DNA of 64,000 bases from Raffaelea ambrosiae (taxonomy: Eukaryota; Ascomycota; Sordariomycetes; Ophiostomatales; Ophiostomataceae), in assembly GCA_002778195.1 (NCBI GenBank), contig PCDI01000017.1, positions 560,872-624,871 on the forward strand. Reading direction: 5' to 3'. Positions 36,089 to 48,000 of the stretch are shown here, piece after piece. The position numbers were made by a program, and so were the translations under genes. The notes beneath the pieces are model-generated. The model was not told the origin of the DNA. It saw only the letters and a list, made by a program, of their open reading frames with translations, and ran no database searches. Each line of letters starts with the position of its first letter. The stretch's first letter is position 1.

Positions 36089-37113
36089 ATGAATGTCCTG
36101 CTGTCTCCGCAACCTCCACTATTCCCACACCAACACGAATCTCCCCGCCAGTCCCCATCACGGTCCAGTAAGCTCTTCCTTTCAGTCTTCCGTGTCCCCC
36201 GGCTCTTTGCTGCCTATCTCTTGTTGCCCGGGGCTCCTCATCTAACCGACCCCACTCTCCAGTGTCTCCCTTCCCAAACATGGCCGCCTCTAGAAAACGG
36301 AAAGCCGACGACGACGGCGACGAGATGACGGTGTCTCCCATGAGCTCGCCTGCCATCTCCGCCCGCCAGCTCGCCCGCCCTACGAAGAAGGCACGCGCTA
36401 CCGAGGTCACCGGCCGCCCGCTGCCACTGCCGCGACTGCTCGAGGCCCTTGATGCCACCCAGCTCCGCGCTGTCCTGCAGGCCATCTGTGACCACCAGCC
36501 CGAAATCGCACAACAGGTCGCCCTCAACGCCCCTCGCCCAACCGCTGCCTCCACCCTCGACCTCCTTCATGAATACCTACAGCGTCTCCAGAATGCTATG
36601 CCCTATGGTCACTCTAGCGCCGACTATAACTACTATCGCGTTAAGCAGCCTCTGATCGCTCTCGTCGAGGCCATCTCCGAGTACACCCGCCAGTTCCTGC
36701 CGCCCGTTGAAAGCCAGTCGAGCGCCTCGCTGCAGTTTCTCGACGGAGCCACCAAAATCATCCACCAGCTGCCCGACTGGGACAGCCCGACGTACCGCCA
36801 GCACAAGGAGGGTGCCTACGACGAGATCTCGCGCGCTTGGGCCCTGGTCATCCAGGAGGCATCGAAGCGTGGCGGCGGCTTCTCTCTCCTGTCCGAGCAG
36901 TGGGACCATGTATTGGCCAAGCACAACCAGCAGTCTGGTGGCCGCCTCAACACCGCGCTGAGCTCCCTGTCTTCCAATGTTGGCTGGATGGGCCCCAACA
37001 GCCAGGGACAGCAACAGCCCGCAACCGGCTCAAGCGCCAATGACCCAAACTCGATCCGTAACCAACTCATGAACGGCACATATGGTGCGCCGGTGAGCGT
37101 TGGCCCCTGGTAG
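36089..37113 (+). CDS. STS1: Nuclear proteasome tether STS1/Cut8
   Basis: Tethers the 26S proteasome to the nucleus and so supports nuclear protein degradation and chromosome segregation. Exons 36089-36167 and 36263-37113 (309 aa). Exon 1 encodes MNVLLSPQPPLFPHQHESPR then QSPSRS, the start typical of filamentous-fungal STS1; the splice (GTAAGC donor) enters SPFPNMAASRKRKADDDGD. Basic nuclear-import patches RKRK and KKAR lie near the start. The core runs LPRLLEALDATQLRAVLQAI, VKQPLIALVEAISEYTRQFL, ATKIIHQLPDWDSPTYRQHK and ISRAWALVIQEASKRGGGFS. A Gln/Ser/Asn tail ends PVSVGPW. A start at the internal ATG of exon 2 (36280s) would lose the conserved N-terminus, so the two-exon model is preferred. 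Confidence 0.92.
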
Positions 37114-39096
37114 CGACAGCGGAATCAAGAAAAATTACCCACGACAACACCAGACCCTCGCAGGCGCTGGACTCATTCCGACCCCGGCTTTTAACGACCC
37201 GTCATGACTGTGGCTTTTTTTTTATGGTTCTTACAGGTGTTATTTATCCATTTGTCTTCTCGACGTGTGGTTGTGTGGCTTTGGTCTTGTTCTACTGCTC
37301 CCTCATATTAGTGTTTATATCACGAGCGGCATAGAGTGCATGGACTCGGATTTCATGTGAAGGCGGCGTTTTTCTTTCTATTTCGTAATTGTCACTGTCA
37401 CACATTCCCCTACTGTTGTTCTTCCCTGTTTTGCTTTACTCTTTGCTCTTTTTTGTTTTCGGTGTATTCCTTTTTCTACGGTTTACCCCCTTCCCCGCCT
37501 GCATAGCTAATGTTCTCTTTTTTTTCTTTTTTTTCTTTTTTTTCTTTTTTTCTTTTTGTTTTACCCATTTACACATTCGTTCTGCTATGGTCACTATGTA
37601 TCCTTCAGCCTTTTGAAGCGATGTGTCTAGACGAGACTTGTTTGTTTGTGGGATTTGTTGTTCTACTCCACACTGTTTCTTCCCCCCCAACCTGTTTCTT
37701 TTCCGGGTTCTTCGGCTGCCTTTTTTCGATGCATCTTACAGGTGAAAGGCATGGGTACGGCTTTTTGAACAAGTTACGGTGGTCAAATATGCAAGGAGGA
37801 CTGGATTAAAGCTGCTCTTCAGTTCAAGAGTATGGACCTACGAGGCCATGTTGGTGCTCCCCGGTCGTTGTCCCTCTTCGCTTGTTACGGGTTGCGTTTT
37901 GCACAGGCAAGGCATTGTTCTATTCTTTTATTACATAGGTGACCGTTCACGTGCAGCCGTGACGGGAGGCAAGCAAGGCGAGGTTATTTTTGTGTTTGAT
38001 TTTGATAAACGGTAGAAGTTAGAGGGACAACCAAGTCACTATCTGTGCCTTTATCTATGACAAAATGTGCATGAGATCCCGTAGAAGTATGTATATCCCA
38101 GATAAAGTGGCTACTTCGTATATATGACCTTGCTTACTAGATGCAGGGAATCTTACACTGCTCATTGTTCCAAATTACTTCTCCATGACCGTGCCAAGAC
38201 CCCTGATCTACAAGCTTCCGTCACGCGACGCATCCCTGGCACATCTCAGGCAGGCCCGTGATCGACACGCCTGGCTTTGCGTTTGCCCATCAAGCTTGAG
38301 CATTAGAAAAGTAGACGGAGAAATGCGAACACTCACGGATGAGACGCTTCTCGATCTATATTTGGCTGCAACACAGAACCCGTTTTTTCGTGTGTTCCAG
38401 AGCACGGCTGGATCCGAGAACGGAAAGAATAAAATAAGAACTCAGATCTCTGGCATGTGCTACGTCATTGTTTGTTTCAGGATGAGCCAGTGACTGCTTA
38501 CATGGTATTATGGCACGTACCCCCCAGCGAGGCGAAAACCACTGCTTCTACTATGTAGTAATAATAATAACACAAATAGGAGGAGGTGCGCTTTTAGCGG
38601 GGTGTCAGTGGTTGGACAGGCAACGCATAGGCACCCGCGCAGTGGGACATGCCGAGCACGTGACCACGGGTCAGCGTGGTACACTGGTTCCCCCCAAGTC
38701 GCGTCTTTCGCGGTGCAGGCACAGAGTATACACCTGCAGAACACCACTTTTTTTTGGCCCACCACACAGCGACCAAGCAATCAGGCCGCGATTAATTGTC
38801 ACGCCGACGCTTGGATGTGTCGATAATCAGCTCGGAGCAGCCTGTCTGCCTGTTCACGACGTGTCCACGCCCCATCTCGTCTCGCTTGTCGACGTCGTGT
38901 TGTGTCTCACTGCATAATATCGAACAGCAACTCGAACAGCAACTCGAACAGCTCGAACGGCTCGACACGCGGCATGACCAAGACGAACAAGTGAAAAGAA
39001 GCACATCCGCTTTCCGCCTTGTTCCCGCAACACGACACACTTTTCAGGGAACATCTCTTAGGGCACGCGCAAGCGCACCCTCTCTACGCCGTCACG
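37114..39096. other. Spacer STS1 / RAD52
   Basis: Presumed STS1 3' UTR and RAD52 promoter. It holds a T8C array at 37508-37556 and a 12-bp GAACAGCAACTC repeat (two and a half copies) at 38931-38960. No supported coding frame. Confidence 0.55.
37508..37556. repeat. (T8C)n low-complexity array
   Basis: Five T7-T8 runs separated by single C. It lies in the 3' region of STS1. Confidence 0.85.
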
Positions 39097-41179
39097 ATGC
39101 CTGCGTATGTTGAGCTTCCCGTGGTCTCTTTTCGACATGACAGATGGAAGGCTGTGCTGGGCATCGCCACCAGCCTCACTTGCCATCTTTTTTTATTCCT
39201 TTTTTTTCCCCTCCTTCGGATAGCCCGCGTGCTAACATATCTTCGATTCTCTCAACAGCCCTGGCGACCAGCACAAGGCCGTGGTGACCAACCCTTTCGC
39301 GGAACCCACCCAGCACATGTCCGAGTACACTGCACAGGAAATCGCCACGCTGCAGAGCCGCCTTGAGAAGCAGCTGGGCCCCGAGTACCTGTCGTCCCGC
39401 TCGGGGCCGTCGGGCCAAAAGGTCCACTACATCACCGCCGAGAAGATCATCTCCTTGGCCAACGAGATCTTTGGCTTCAACGGCTGGTCCTCGTCCATCC
39501 AGAACATCCAGGTCGACTTTGTCGATGAGCACCCGCAGACACTCAAGATCTCTATCGGTCTCTCCGTGATTGTCCGCGTCACCCTCCGCGACGGCACCTA
39601 CCACGAGGACATTGGCTACGGCCACATTGAGAACTGCAAGGGCAAGGCCGCCGCCTTTGAGAAGGCCAAGAAGGAGGGTACCACAGACGGGCTGAAACGC
39701 GCCCTCCGCAGCTTCGGCAACGTGCTTGGAAACTGCATCTATGACAAGGACTACGTCAACAAGGTCTCCAAGATGAAGGTCGTGCCCAATGCCCGAAAGT
39801 TTGACGCCCAGTACCTGCACCGGCACGCCGACTACGCCGTCAAGACGGAACCGGCAGCCGCACCAGTCCGTGCCGTCCCGGCACCAGTGCCAACAGTCCC
39901 GGCCGCCAAGAGTGAGTCTTCAGACTCATCTGGTAAGCAGAGAGCCTCCCCTCCCTCTGTTGTTACCTTTTGTGGACCCGGTTATACCCTTTACCCTTTC
40001 TTCTATTTTTTTTATGTTTTCCGCAGTTTGTTTCTTCTTGTTCTGATTGCTGATCGTTATATCTCTTTGACAGCTTTTGGCATAGACGCTTTTGACGAAG
40101 AGGACCTGCTTGGCGACTTTGACGAGGCCGACTTCTGCGTGACCGAGGATGGCCATCCCGACGAAGTGGTCATACCAACACTGCTACCGCCGCAGCCGGC
40201 AGCGCAGAACCAAGGCTCAAGGAACACAAGCCCGGTACGCCAATTTAATGGGCCAGCGTCACGACCGATTGGCAACGGCGCTCCGCCGCGGCCACCCCAG
40301 ACCCCAGGTCCGACGAATGGGCGGCCGAACCACAACGGCCCAGGCCCGCGTCCATACCAGCCAGGCAACAGCAATAACAATAACAATAACAATAACCACC
40401 ACCACAACAACAGCAGCAGCAACAACCAGTTCAGCCGCCCACACATCCCCCCTCCAGCGGGAAACGGAGCACAACGGTCCAACTTTGCTCCTGGCAACAA
40501 CAACGCCAATGGCAATAATAATGGCAATGCCTCGAAGCCAACTGGCCATGGTGGTGAGGAAGAGGGAACGCCCTGGCTGTCGGCACGGGCTGTAGCCAAG
40601 GCAGGAGACGGCGATGCTCTTCCCGCTGTACAGCCCAACCACCTGTTCAACCCCAAAGCCGAGAGTCCATCCATTCGCAAGACGCCCGGCTTTGACCACA
40701 ACACATCGAAGCCCATCCCGCGTCTGAACCAACGTCCAGGCTCTGCTACCTCGGCGGTCTCAACAGGCCCAGCTGCTGCCCAAGCCGGGAAGGCACAGTC
40801 TTTCAACAATGCCGCCAACAGCAGTGCTGCCAGCCACACTACTAGCGGCTCAGCTGCCGCTCCAGCCAGTGCCATTGGCGCTGCTGGTCCGACTGCCCAC
40901 CCGCCCCGAACCATGAGCCCTATGACAGAACAATCTGTGCGGCGCATCGGGGCCCCGCCTAGCACCGCGAGCCCCTTGGCCAACCGCAGCCAGTTCCGAC
41001 CGCCGCCCATGAAGCGCGGCCCGCCCACCGACACGCACGCGGGCGGTCACCGTCCACCCCTTGCGGACGTATCGAGCAATGTGTCTGTGAATGGCAGCGG
41101 CGGCACGGCTGTATCAACAGCTGCCGGTGCTGGAAACGGCTCAGCGGGTGCGGATATCAAAAGACAGAAGCTTGCTTGA
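39097..41179 (+). CDS. RAD52: Rad52 recombination mediator
   Basis: Loads Rad51 on RPA-coated ssDNA and anneals ssDNA in homologous recombination. Exons 39097-39104 (8 nt), 39259-39932 and 40074-41179 (595 aa). The tiny first exon gives MPA and joins PGDQHKAVVTNPFAEP, the usual start of filamentous-fungal Rad52. The annealing domain occupies roughly residues 25-200: EIATLQSRLEKQLGPEYLSS, KVHYITAEKIISLANEIFGF, NGWSSSIQNIQVDFVDE, GYGHIENCKGKAAAFEKAKK, TDGLKRALRSFGNVLGNCIYD. The C-terminal half is disordered and contains an acidic FDEEDLLGDFDEADF motif, Asn/His runs (about 40365-40430) and a basic end IKRQKLA. The second intron (141 nt) is in frame and stop-free; an alternative GTGAGT donor at 39912 has the same phase and would remove seven residues. 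Confidence 0.92.
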
Positions 41180-42127
41180 AGGGAATATGATGGTGGCGTC
41201 TGGACTGAGGCCTCAAGGCTCTGGGCTGGTTCCTCGTGGGGTTGCTATTTTACGGGATTGTGTCACGTTTTCGAGCTATGTCTCTGCGGGCTCTTTGCGT
41301 TTCTCTGATTTCTCTGCTTTCTCTATGTGCTGCCAAATAGAATGCAAGGGGCATGGCGTTTTTGGTGTGTCGGGGAATTATACAATGCTTTCGAGGAGAA
41401 CGGCGGATCGGTTTTCATGGGGGATAGGGAACCAGCAAAATGCATGATTGCTGCTGCGTCTGAGAGGGTCGGCCTGGAGTATGCTAACGTGCTACCCAGC
41501 TTGGCCTCACAAATTCTAGACCACAAAACAGACAAATGGTCCTACGCGGTTGCTTGAACCTTGTGTGACGATATATCCAGTATTATAAGCAACTGCGCTA
41601 TAACCTCGGGCAAGACACGACAGATAGTTGCAGTTGGGTTTCCCTGGGAAGAGAGTACACCCGTTTGAAATGCCTCTTTCTTAGGAAACTTATACGCCTC
41701 CTTCCCCAGACTGCGTTCCCCAGTGTTTCCAACTGGTAGGGAATCCGCGGTGCAACAACTAGCACCTCTGCACAGTACTTACACCATGTCCTGGTGGTGG
41801 TCTCGGTTTTGAATTGGCAGCGCTCTGATTGGCTACACACAGACCCCAACCCGTTGTTTTTGGGTCCGATGGCCGGCGGGCTCTCGCGTGCTTGCAGCGC
41901 CTGGCCAATGGCAGTTTTTCCACTATAATTTTTTTTTCGCTCCCCGTCCACCTTCCCCGCCAAATTTTTCTGTTCGGGTGGGCAATTAATTGGGTGCACT
42001 GTCGCAGAAGAGTCATCGCTGCACCTCCATTCTCCCTTCCTCCTCCACGACCTCCTCTTTCCTCCACAACTCCCAGGAGCCAGCCTCACGCCCAATTGAA
42101 CCATTGTGCGTGTGTTGAAACTCCACC
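41180..42127. other. Spacer RAD52 / aconitase
   Basis: About 950 nt with no convincing gene. The last 200 nt are C-rich pyrimidine sequence and likely hold the aconitase promoter and leader. Nothing else was seen. Confidence 0.55.
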
Positions 42128-44707
42128 ATGGGGCCAATTGTGCTTGCCGGCCGGTCCAGGGCACTGGCGAGGGTACGTATCTGACTTACAAGTTTGGAAA
42201 GAGAGAGAGCCGAAAATCCAACGGAAAACCCCCAAAGGAAAAGAAAGAGGGCAGCAAGGGGGCGACAGCCAGACAGGAGACTTCCAGAACAGACATAGAC
42301 ATGCTAACAGACCCAGCATCTGCAAAGACAGCCTCTCGCCCGCGCCCTGCCCACAGCCGCCCGCCGGCTCTTCTCGACCGTCGACGATGCGCCAGCGCTG
42401 ACGCCTGTCTACGAACGGCTCTACAACAAGTACACGACCGTCCGCCGCGTGCTCGGCTCCGACCGCCGCCTGACGCTCGCCGAGAAGATCCTGTACAGCC
42501 ACCTGGACGACCCCGAAGCCAACCTGCTGACGGGCACGGACAATGGACGCAACATCCGCGGCCAGGCCAACCTGCTGCTCAAGCCCGACCGCGTCAACAT
42601 GCAGGACGCCTCGGCCCAGATGGCCCTGCTGCAGTTCATGGCCTGCCACATGCCCCAGACCGCCATCCCGGCCAGCATCCACTGCGACCACCTGATTGTG
42701 GGCGAGAAGGGCGCCGACTCCGATCTCGAGGCCGGCATCGGCACCAACGGCGAGGTCTTTGACTTTCTCGAGTCTGCCGGCCGCAAGTTCGGCATCGACT
42801 TCTGGCCGCCCGGCGCCGGCATCATCCACCAGACCGTCCTCGAGAACTACGCCCTTCCCGGCCTCATGATGCTCGGCACCGACAGCCACACCCCCAACGC
42901 CGGCGGCCTGTGCACCATTGCCATTGGTGTCGGCGGCGCCGACGCCGTCGAGGCCCTCGTGGGCGCGCCCTGGGAGCTCAAGGCCCCCAAGATCCTCGGC
43001 GTGCGCCTGACCGGCCAGCTCAGCGGCTGGGTCTCGCCCAAGGACGTCATCCTGCACCTGGCCGGCCTGCTGACCGTCCGTGGCGGCACCGGCTTCGTGA
43101 TTGAGTACTCGGGCCCCGGCGTCGACACCCTCAGCTGCACCGGCATGGCCACCATGTGCAACATGGGCGCCGAGGTCGGCGCCACCACCTCGGTGTTCCC
43201 CTACACGGCCGCCTCGGCGCGGTACCTGGCCTCCACGCGCCGCGACAAGGCCGCGCAGGACGCCGAGCGCCTGCAGCATTTCCGCGGCGTCGACAACAGC
43301 GGCATCCGTGGCGACGACGCCCTCTTCCGTTTCGCCGCCGACGAGGGCGCCGAGTTCGACCAGGTCATTGAGATCAACCTGTCGGAGCTCGAGCCGCACA
43401 TCAACGGGCCCTTCACGCCCGACCTGTCGATCCCGCTGTCCGAGTTCCGCGACACCGTCAAGCAGGAGCAGTGGCCCGAGAAGCTGTCGGCCGGTCTGAT
43501 CGGCAGCTGCACCAACAGCTCGTACGAGGACATGACCCGCGTGGAGAGCCTGCTCAAGGCCGCCGCCGAGGCCGGCCTGCAGCCTGCGTCGGATTTCTAT
43601 GTCACGCCCGGCAGCGAGCAGATCCGCGCCACGCTGGAGCGCGACGGCACGCTGGAGACCATCTCGGGCGCCGGCGGCGTCGTGCTGTCCAACGCCTGCG
43701 GGCCGTGCATTGGCCAGTGGAAGCGCCGCGACGGCGTCGAGAAGGGCACGGCCAATGCGATCTTCACCTCGTACAACCGCAACTTCCGCGGCCGCAACGA
43801 CGGCAACCTGCAGACGATGAACTTCCTGGCCTCGCCCGAGATCGTCACCGCCTGCGCGTTTGCGGGCGCCACCACATTCAACCCGCTGACCGACACGATC
43901 CCGACGCCCGACGGCGGCGAGTTCCGGTTCCCGCCGCCGCAGGGCCTCGAGGGCCCGCCGAAGCCGTTCGACGAGGGCCGGGCGGCGTTTGCCGCGCTGG
44001 TCCAGGCGCCGGACGCGTCCGTCGACGTGGCCATTTCGCCGACATCCGAGCGGCTGGCCATCCTGGACCCCTTCGAGCCGTTCCCGGACGGCGATCTGGA
44101 GGGCCTGCGCGTGCTCGTCAAGGTCGCGGGCAAGTGCACGACGGACACCATCTCGGCGGCGGGTCCGTGGCTCAAGTACAAGGGCCACCTGCCCAACATT
44201 AGCGCCAACACGCTCAACACGGCCGTCAATGCGGCGACGGGCGAGGTCAATGTCGCGTACGACCTGGACGGCACCCGGTCGACCATCCCGGAGCTGGCGC
44301 TGCGCTGGCGCGCGCTGAACCGGCCGTGGCTGGTCGTGGCGGAGCACAACTACGGCGAGGGCAGCGCGCGCGAGCACGCGGCGCTGCAGCCGCGGTACCT
44401 GGGCGCGCGCATTGTGGTGACCAAGTCGTTTGCGCGCATCCACGAGACGAATCTGAAGAAGCAAGGCGTGGTGCCGCTGACGTTTGCCGACGAGACCGAC
44501 TACGACCGCATCGAGGCGGGCGACATTGTGGCGACGGAGGGCCTGCATGCGATGCTGCACGCGCTGGGCGAGGGCGAGGTGCGGCTGCGGGTGACCAAGG
44601 CGAAGACGGGCGAGGAGTTTGTGCTTCCGATGAAGCACACGGTGAGCAAGGACCAGGCCGGGTTCATTCTGGCGGGCAGCGCCCTGAACATGCTGTCGAA
44701 GCGGTAG
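42128..44707 (+). CDS. Mitochondrial aconitase-family hydratase
   Basis: Fe-S (de)hydratase, 806 aa, exons 42128-42172 and 42332-44707. Exon 1 plus the start of exon 2 form an Arg/Ala-rich presequence (RALARPLARALPTAARRLFS), so mitochondrial import is expected. Cluster ligands: GSCTNSSYEDM and NACGPCIGQW provide the three Cys. Other active-site blocks: IHCDHLIVGEKG, LGTDSHTPNAGG, GATTSVFPYT, and the swivelling domain YGEGSAREHAALQPRYLGAR. It resembles fungal aconitase paralogues of the Aco2/AcoB group as much as the main TCA enzyme; in yeast Aco2 dehydrates homocitrate in lysine synthesis. Which of the two this is cannot be decided without a tree. Coding GC is very high, which also leaves the whole antisense strand open. 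Confidence 0.9.
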
Positions 44708-45254
44708 AAAGAAAGAGGATGGCAATGTTTTATCAAAGATACCACGGGAAGGAGAATGGGGAAAGACAAAAAAAGGGCAAGGAACAAAAAAAAAAAAAAC
44801 AGAACAAAACAGTCCATCATAGAAGACAAAAAAGTTGAAAAAGTGCTATCAAAGAGAAGACAAAACGGGACCAGGTCATTGGGATTGGATACGTTAAAAA
44901 ACTGTACATAGGGAGGGAGTATACTATTGTTTGAATTCTTTCTTTTTGTTGTTCTTGGTTGCATTGCAAGAGAGGAGTCAAAAAAGGAAGAGGCTTGAAA
45001 AATCCCGAAGAAAAAAAAATGCAGACATAATTCGGCTGCCTGCGTATTATTATCATGCTGGTATCCAAAGCTTTCTGTCACTCTCAGCAAATCGCAAAGA
45101 AAATCAGTAGAATCAAAATCATCAGAAATACAAAATACAAAATACAAAATGCAAAAATCAATGAGTTGGAAGCAGACTAGGAGTATGTAAAGAGTGCCTG
45201 CTCGCACCTTTGCCCCATCAACCCAAACTCGCCGGCCTCATATGCCCTGCTGCC
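44708..45254. other. 3' spacer aconitase / accessory locus
   Basis: A-rich plus strand with A12-A13 runs near 44787 and an ACAAAATACAAAATAC repeat near 45127-45150. Composition drops sharply from the GC-rich aconitase gene. No coding frame is supported. Confidence 0.55.
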
Positions 45255-45770
45255 TTGCCTGTCTTGCTGTTCTCCACAGCCAGCCAACTGCTACAGACTT
45301 TCTATGCGCGGCGCCTGCGCCGCGGCGTCTTGGGCTTGTCTGCTGCCTTTCTGCGTGTTGGGTGGTCTGGCGGTGGTGGTGCGGCCCGCGCTGCTGCCCG
45401 GTTGGTCTTCTTTGCCGGCTCTTTTTGTCCGTGCCTGCTTCTGCTTCTGCTGTCTCTGTTTCGCCTGCTGCCTGACTCGGCGCAGAGGCAACGAGGGTTT
45501 GCGCGGAAGGCGAAAGCGCTTTCTTGGCCGCAGCCGTGGCTGCCATGCGGGCGCTGCGACGGAGGGGTGGCGGGGGGCGCATCGGCAGCCGGGGCGGCCT
45601 GTCTGCGGGTGCGCGGTGCGGGACGAGCTGGTGGCGAAGGTGGTGGTGGTGGTGGTGGTGGTGCTGGAAGCGCCGAAGCCCCAGCCTCGTTGCTGCCATC
45701 GGCGGCTTCCGGAACAGCCGCTTCTGGTGGCCCGGGGGGTGCGGGCCATCTGCTGCAGAGGGCAAGAGAC
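45255..45770 (-). pseudogene. Degenerate copy of the basic tail of the 49004 gene
   Basis: Read on the minus strand this segment matches 50075-50690 (+). Shared blocks are the EAA..DG..ALPAPPP stretch, PPPPLRRSAR-AA, LRRVRQQA-QRQQKQ, and a terminal KAADKPKT..RRRRR followed by TAG at 45302-45304. Beyond the stop, the pieces CATAGAAAG, AGTTGG and GAACAGCAAGACAG also match the other copy's 3' flank. The matching blocks fall in three different frames, so relative to the 49004 gene the copy carries indels. The 12-bp AATR repeats of the intact gene are absent. It starts only about 35 nt after the kinase stop codon, and a strong CTTGCCCTCTGCAG acceptor-like sequence precedes it, so splicing from the kinase into this segment is possible. 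Confidence 0.65.
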
Positions 45771-45804
45771 GTTGGACCCGGCAGGACGATGGGTAACGGA
45801 AGGA

Positions 45805-48000
45805 CTATTTTGGCCTCCGCGTAGCCACTACTTCCTTCTCTTTCCCTTTCCCCCCTTTCCTTTTGCCTTCTTCTCCAGATTTCGACCTAAAGTCCTCGTC
45901 TGATCCTGCAGGTAGTTGCCACCGATTAGGCGCCGCCTTTGACGTGGAAGACGCTACTGGGCCTCCGATGGGGAGCGCACCCCCAGCGGCGTGCCTGTTG
46001 GTGATGGCCTGGGGAAGAGGACCGGGGCCTTTTAGTATTGTGGCAGCAGCACCACGCTGTGCCCGTGTCCTGGGTCGTGCTGGACCAGGCTCGGGCTGCT
46101 CCAAGGCTGCCGAAGCCTGGATCGGAGTTCTGGTCTGTCCGGGCCGTCCAACCGCCGTAGCCGCTGCTGCTTGATCTCTCGACTTGGCCATTCCAGCGGA
46201 TTTGGGTGTGGAATCTAGTACGGGGGGCTGCTGTGGCGGTGCTGCTTTGCCTCTCAAAGAATATCTGACCACCGACGACGAGCCTGTAGCCGGGGGCTTG
46301 GAGTGGCCAACTGCTTCCCAGTCCATGGCGGAAGGGAGCGAAGGAGTCAAGAGACATGCAGGACGAGAAGACCCAGGCGGTGCCAGACTCGGGCCCGGAA
46401 AACCCGGCACCGAGTACTCGGACATGGGTTGGATCTCCGACCTGTTGGTCGTGAGACCATCGCCTTCAAAATAGGTAACGAGCAGCTGGGCCGCCGAGAC
46501 GCGACACTTTGGATCCAATTGCGCCATGCCTGCGAGAAATGGAAACACTCGCGCGGCTTCCAGGAGAGTCCTCAGGACGTCTTCATAGCCGTTAGCGCCT
46601 TTGGGCGGGAACTGGGCAGTGGGGTGGATGTCCATGATGGTGGCGAACAGGGACCAGATGTCCATCTTGGGGCTTTGCTTATAGGTACCGTATTGCGGAA
46701 ACAGCTCAGGTGCCAGGTAGAAGGGAGATCCGCACGGCTCTGTGGCCTTCTCGGTATGGCTCACAAGTCCAAAATCGGCGAGCTGCAGTACAGGTTTGCC
46801 GTCTGCACCGTAATAATACAGAATGTTGTCTGGCTTGATGTCTCGATGGCATATGTTGAACTTGAACAGGTAGTCGAGGGCGGACAGGATCTGCTTGAGA
46901 GTGATCTCACACAGCTGCTCGCTTTTGCCAATGCTACGTGCAAGAGACCGTAAGCTCCCGTCCCGCAGGTCCATGAACATTTCGGGTTCCGAGGTATCCC
47001 ACTTGCACCCAAGAACCTTGATGATGTGTTTCTATAGTCAATTTTTAGAATGGTGGATAGAAAAGAAGAAATACAAAAATCAAGTAAAAAAAGGGGGGTG
47101 ACATACGTGGTCAAGCGTCTCAAGAGTTTTCACTTCCTTGTGTACAGAGCATAACGCACGTTCGACGTTGGCGTGACTCTTTAGGCTGATGACCTTGATG
47201 GCAAAGGGCGTGCCAGTGGCCTCATCAACGGCTCGAAAAACGCTGCCAAACGTTCCGTTACCGATGGGTTGACGCTGGTCGTTTGGAGACTCTTGGTAGA
47301 TAGGGTGTCTTGCCGAGTGGATTCTGGTGTTGTGCCATGTCTGGAGAACTGATTCCTGTCCGGTGGGGACATCACGCGAATTGATCTCGTTCGCGTGTTG
47401 GAGCACCTTCTTGTACTCCTCGATCACCAGAGCCCTGGTTTTGGCCGGCGACAGTCGCCAAACCATCGAGAATTCAAAGCCGGCTATCGACAGAATACAC
47501 TCCACCCCGTAGGCGAGCACACAATCTCCCGTCACTTCTTCTTGTATTCCATTTTCAGGCGTGATGAAGACAGATGATGCTTGCTTTGTTCTGACTGAGA
47601 GCAACATCACAAGGGTTTCGGGATGCACTTCAAAGGCGACGTGAATGTGAGAGACGAAAGCTCCTCTGAGAACCAGATCAGTGTCCCGGGCACGCCCAAA
47701 CCTGGCAATGACACGGGAGCAGATCTTCGAGACGTGAAAGCCGACCTCCAGACCCTTGTCGCCATCCGCACTTTTCGACATAAAGCGCTCATTTTCGGTA
47801 TGTTTGATGGCATCAGAAGTCTCATCGTTTTGTGGAACCAAATGGAACAGAGTCCTAGGGTGGGCGTAGATGGCCATCGTGCCTGTTGTAGCACCTGGCA
47901 ACGGCTCTTTAGGTGAACAAACAGACAAAATCTCAACGACGGAGGATGATAGATGATCGATATGAGACGACCAATGCCTCGCAATATCTGCAAGGGACAT
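45805..48000 (-). CDS. FHA-like plus Ser/Thr protein kinase
   Basis: Exons 47107-48000 and 45805-47031 (706 aa), donor GTATGT, joining ETLDH to KHIIKVLGCKWD. The N-terminal part (about residues 86-145) looks like an FHA phosphothreonine-binding domain: CSRVIARFGRARDTDLVLRG, then VSHIHVAFEVHPETLVML. The kinase domain starts at about 245: IGNGTFGSVF (Gly loop), FAIKVISL (Lys269), CHRDIKPDN (Asp362 catalytic), LADFGLV (Asp384), FYLAPEL (activation-segment end), MDIWSLF. All catalytic residues are present, so it should be active. A Ser/Pro/Ala/Arg-rich tail of about 200 residues ends in GKRKGGKGKEKE. FHA-kinase order recalls Rad53/Chk2/Mek1, but similarity outside the motifs is weak and I regard it as a lineage-specific kinase. 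Its codon use looks less GC-biased than the aconitase next door. Confidence 0.82.

Noticed and set aside
42086..44725. 879-codon open frame antisense to the aconitase gene
   Set aside because: It mirrors a very GC-rich coding frame; strong C/G third positions remove stops on the opposite strand. The translation has no domain.
45238..45765. Independent gene encoding a His-run and Arg-rich 175-aa protein (minus)
   Set aside because: Its parts match the basic tail of the 49004 gene in shifting frames, so it is better read as a degenerate copy or a kinase tail exon.
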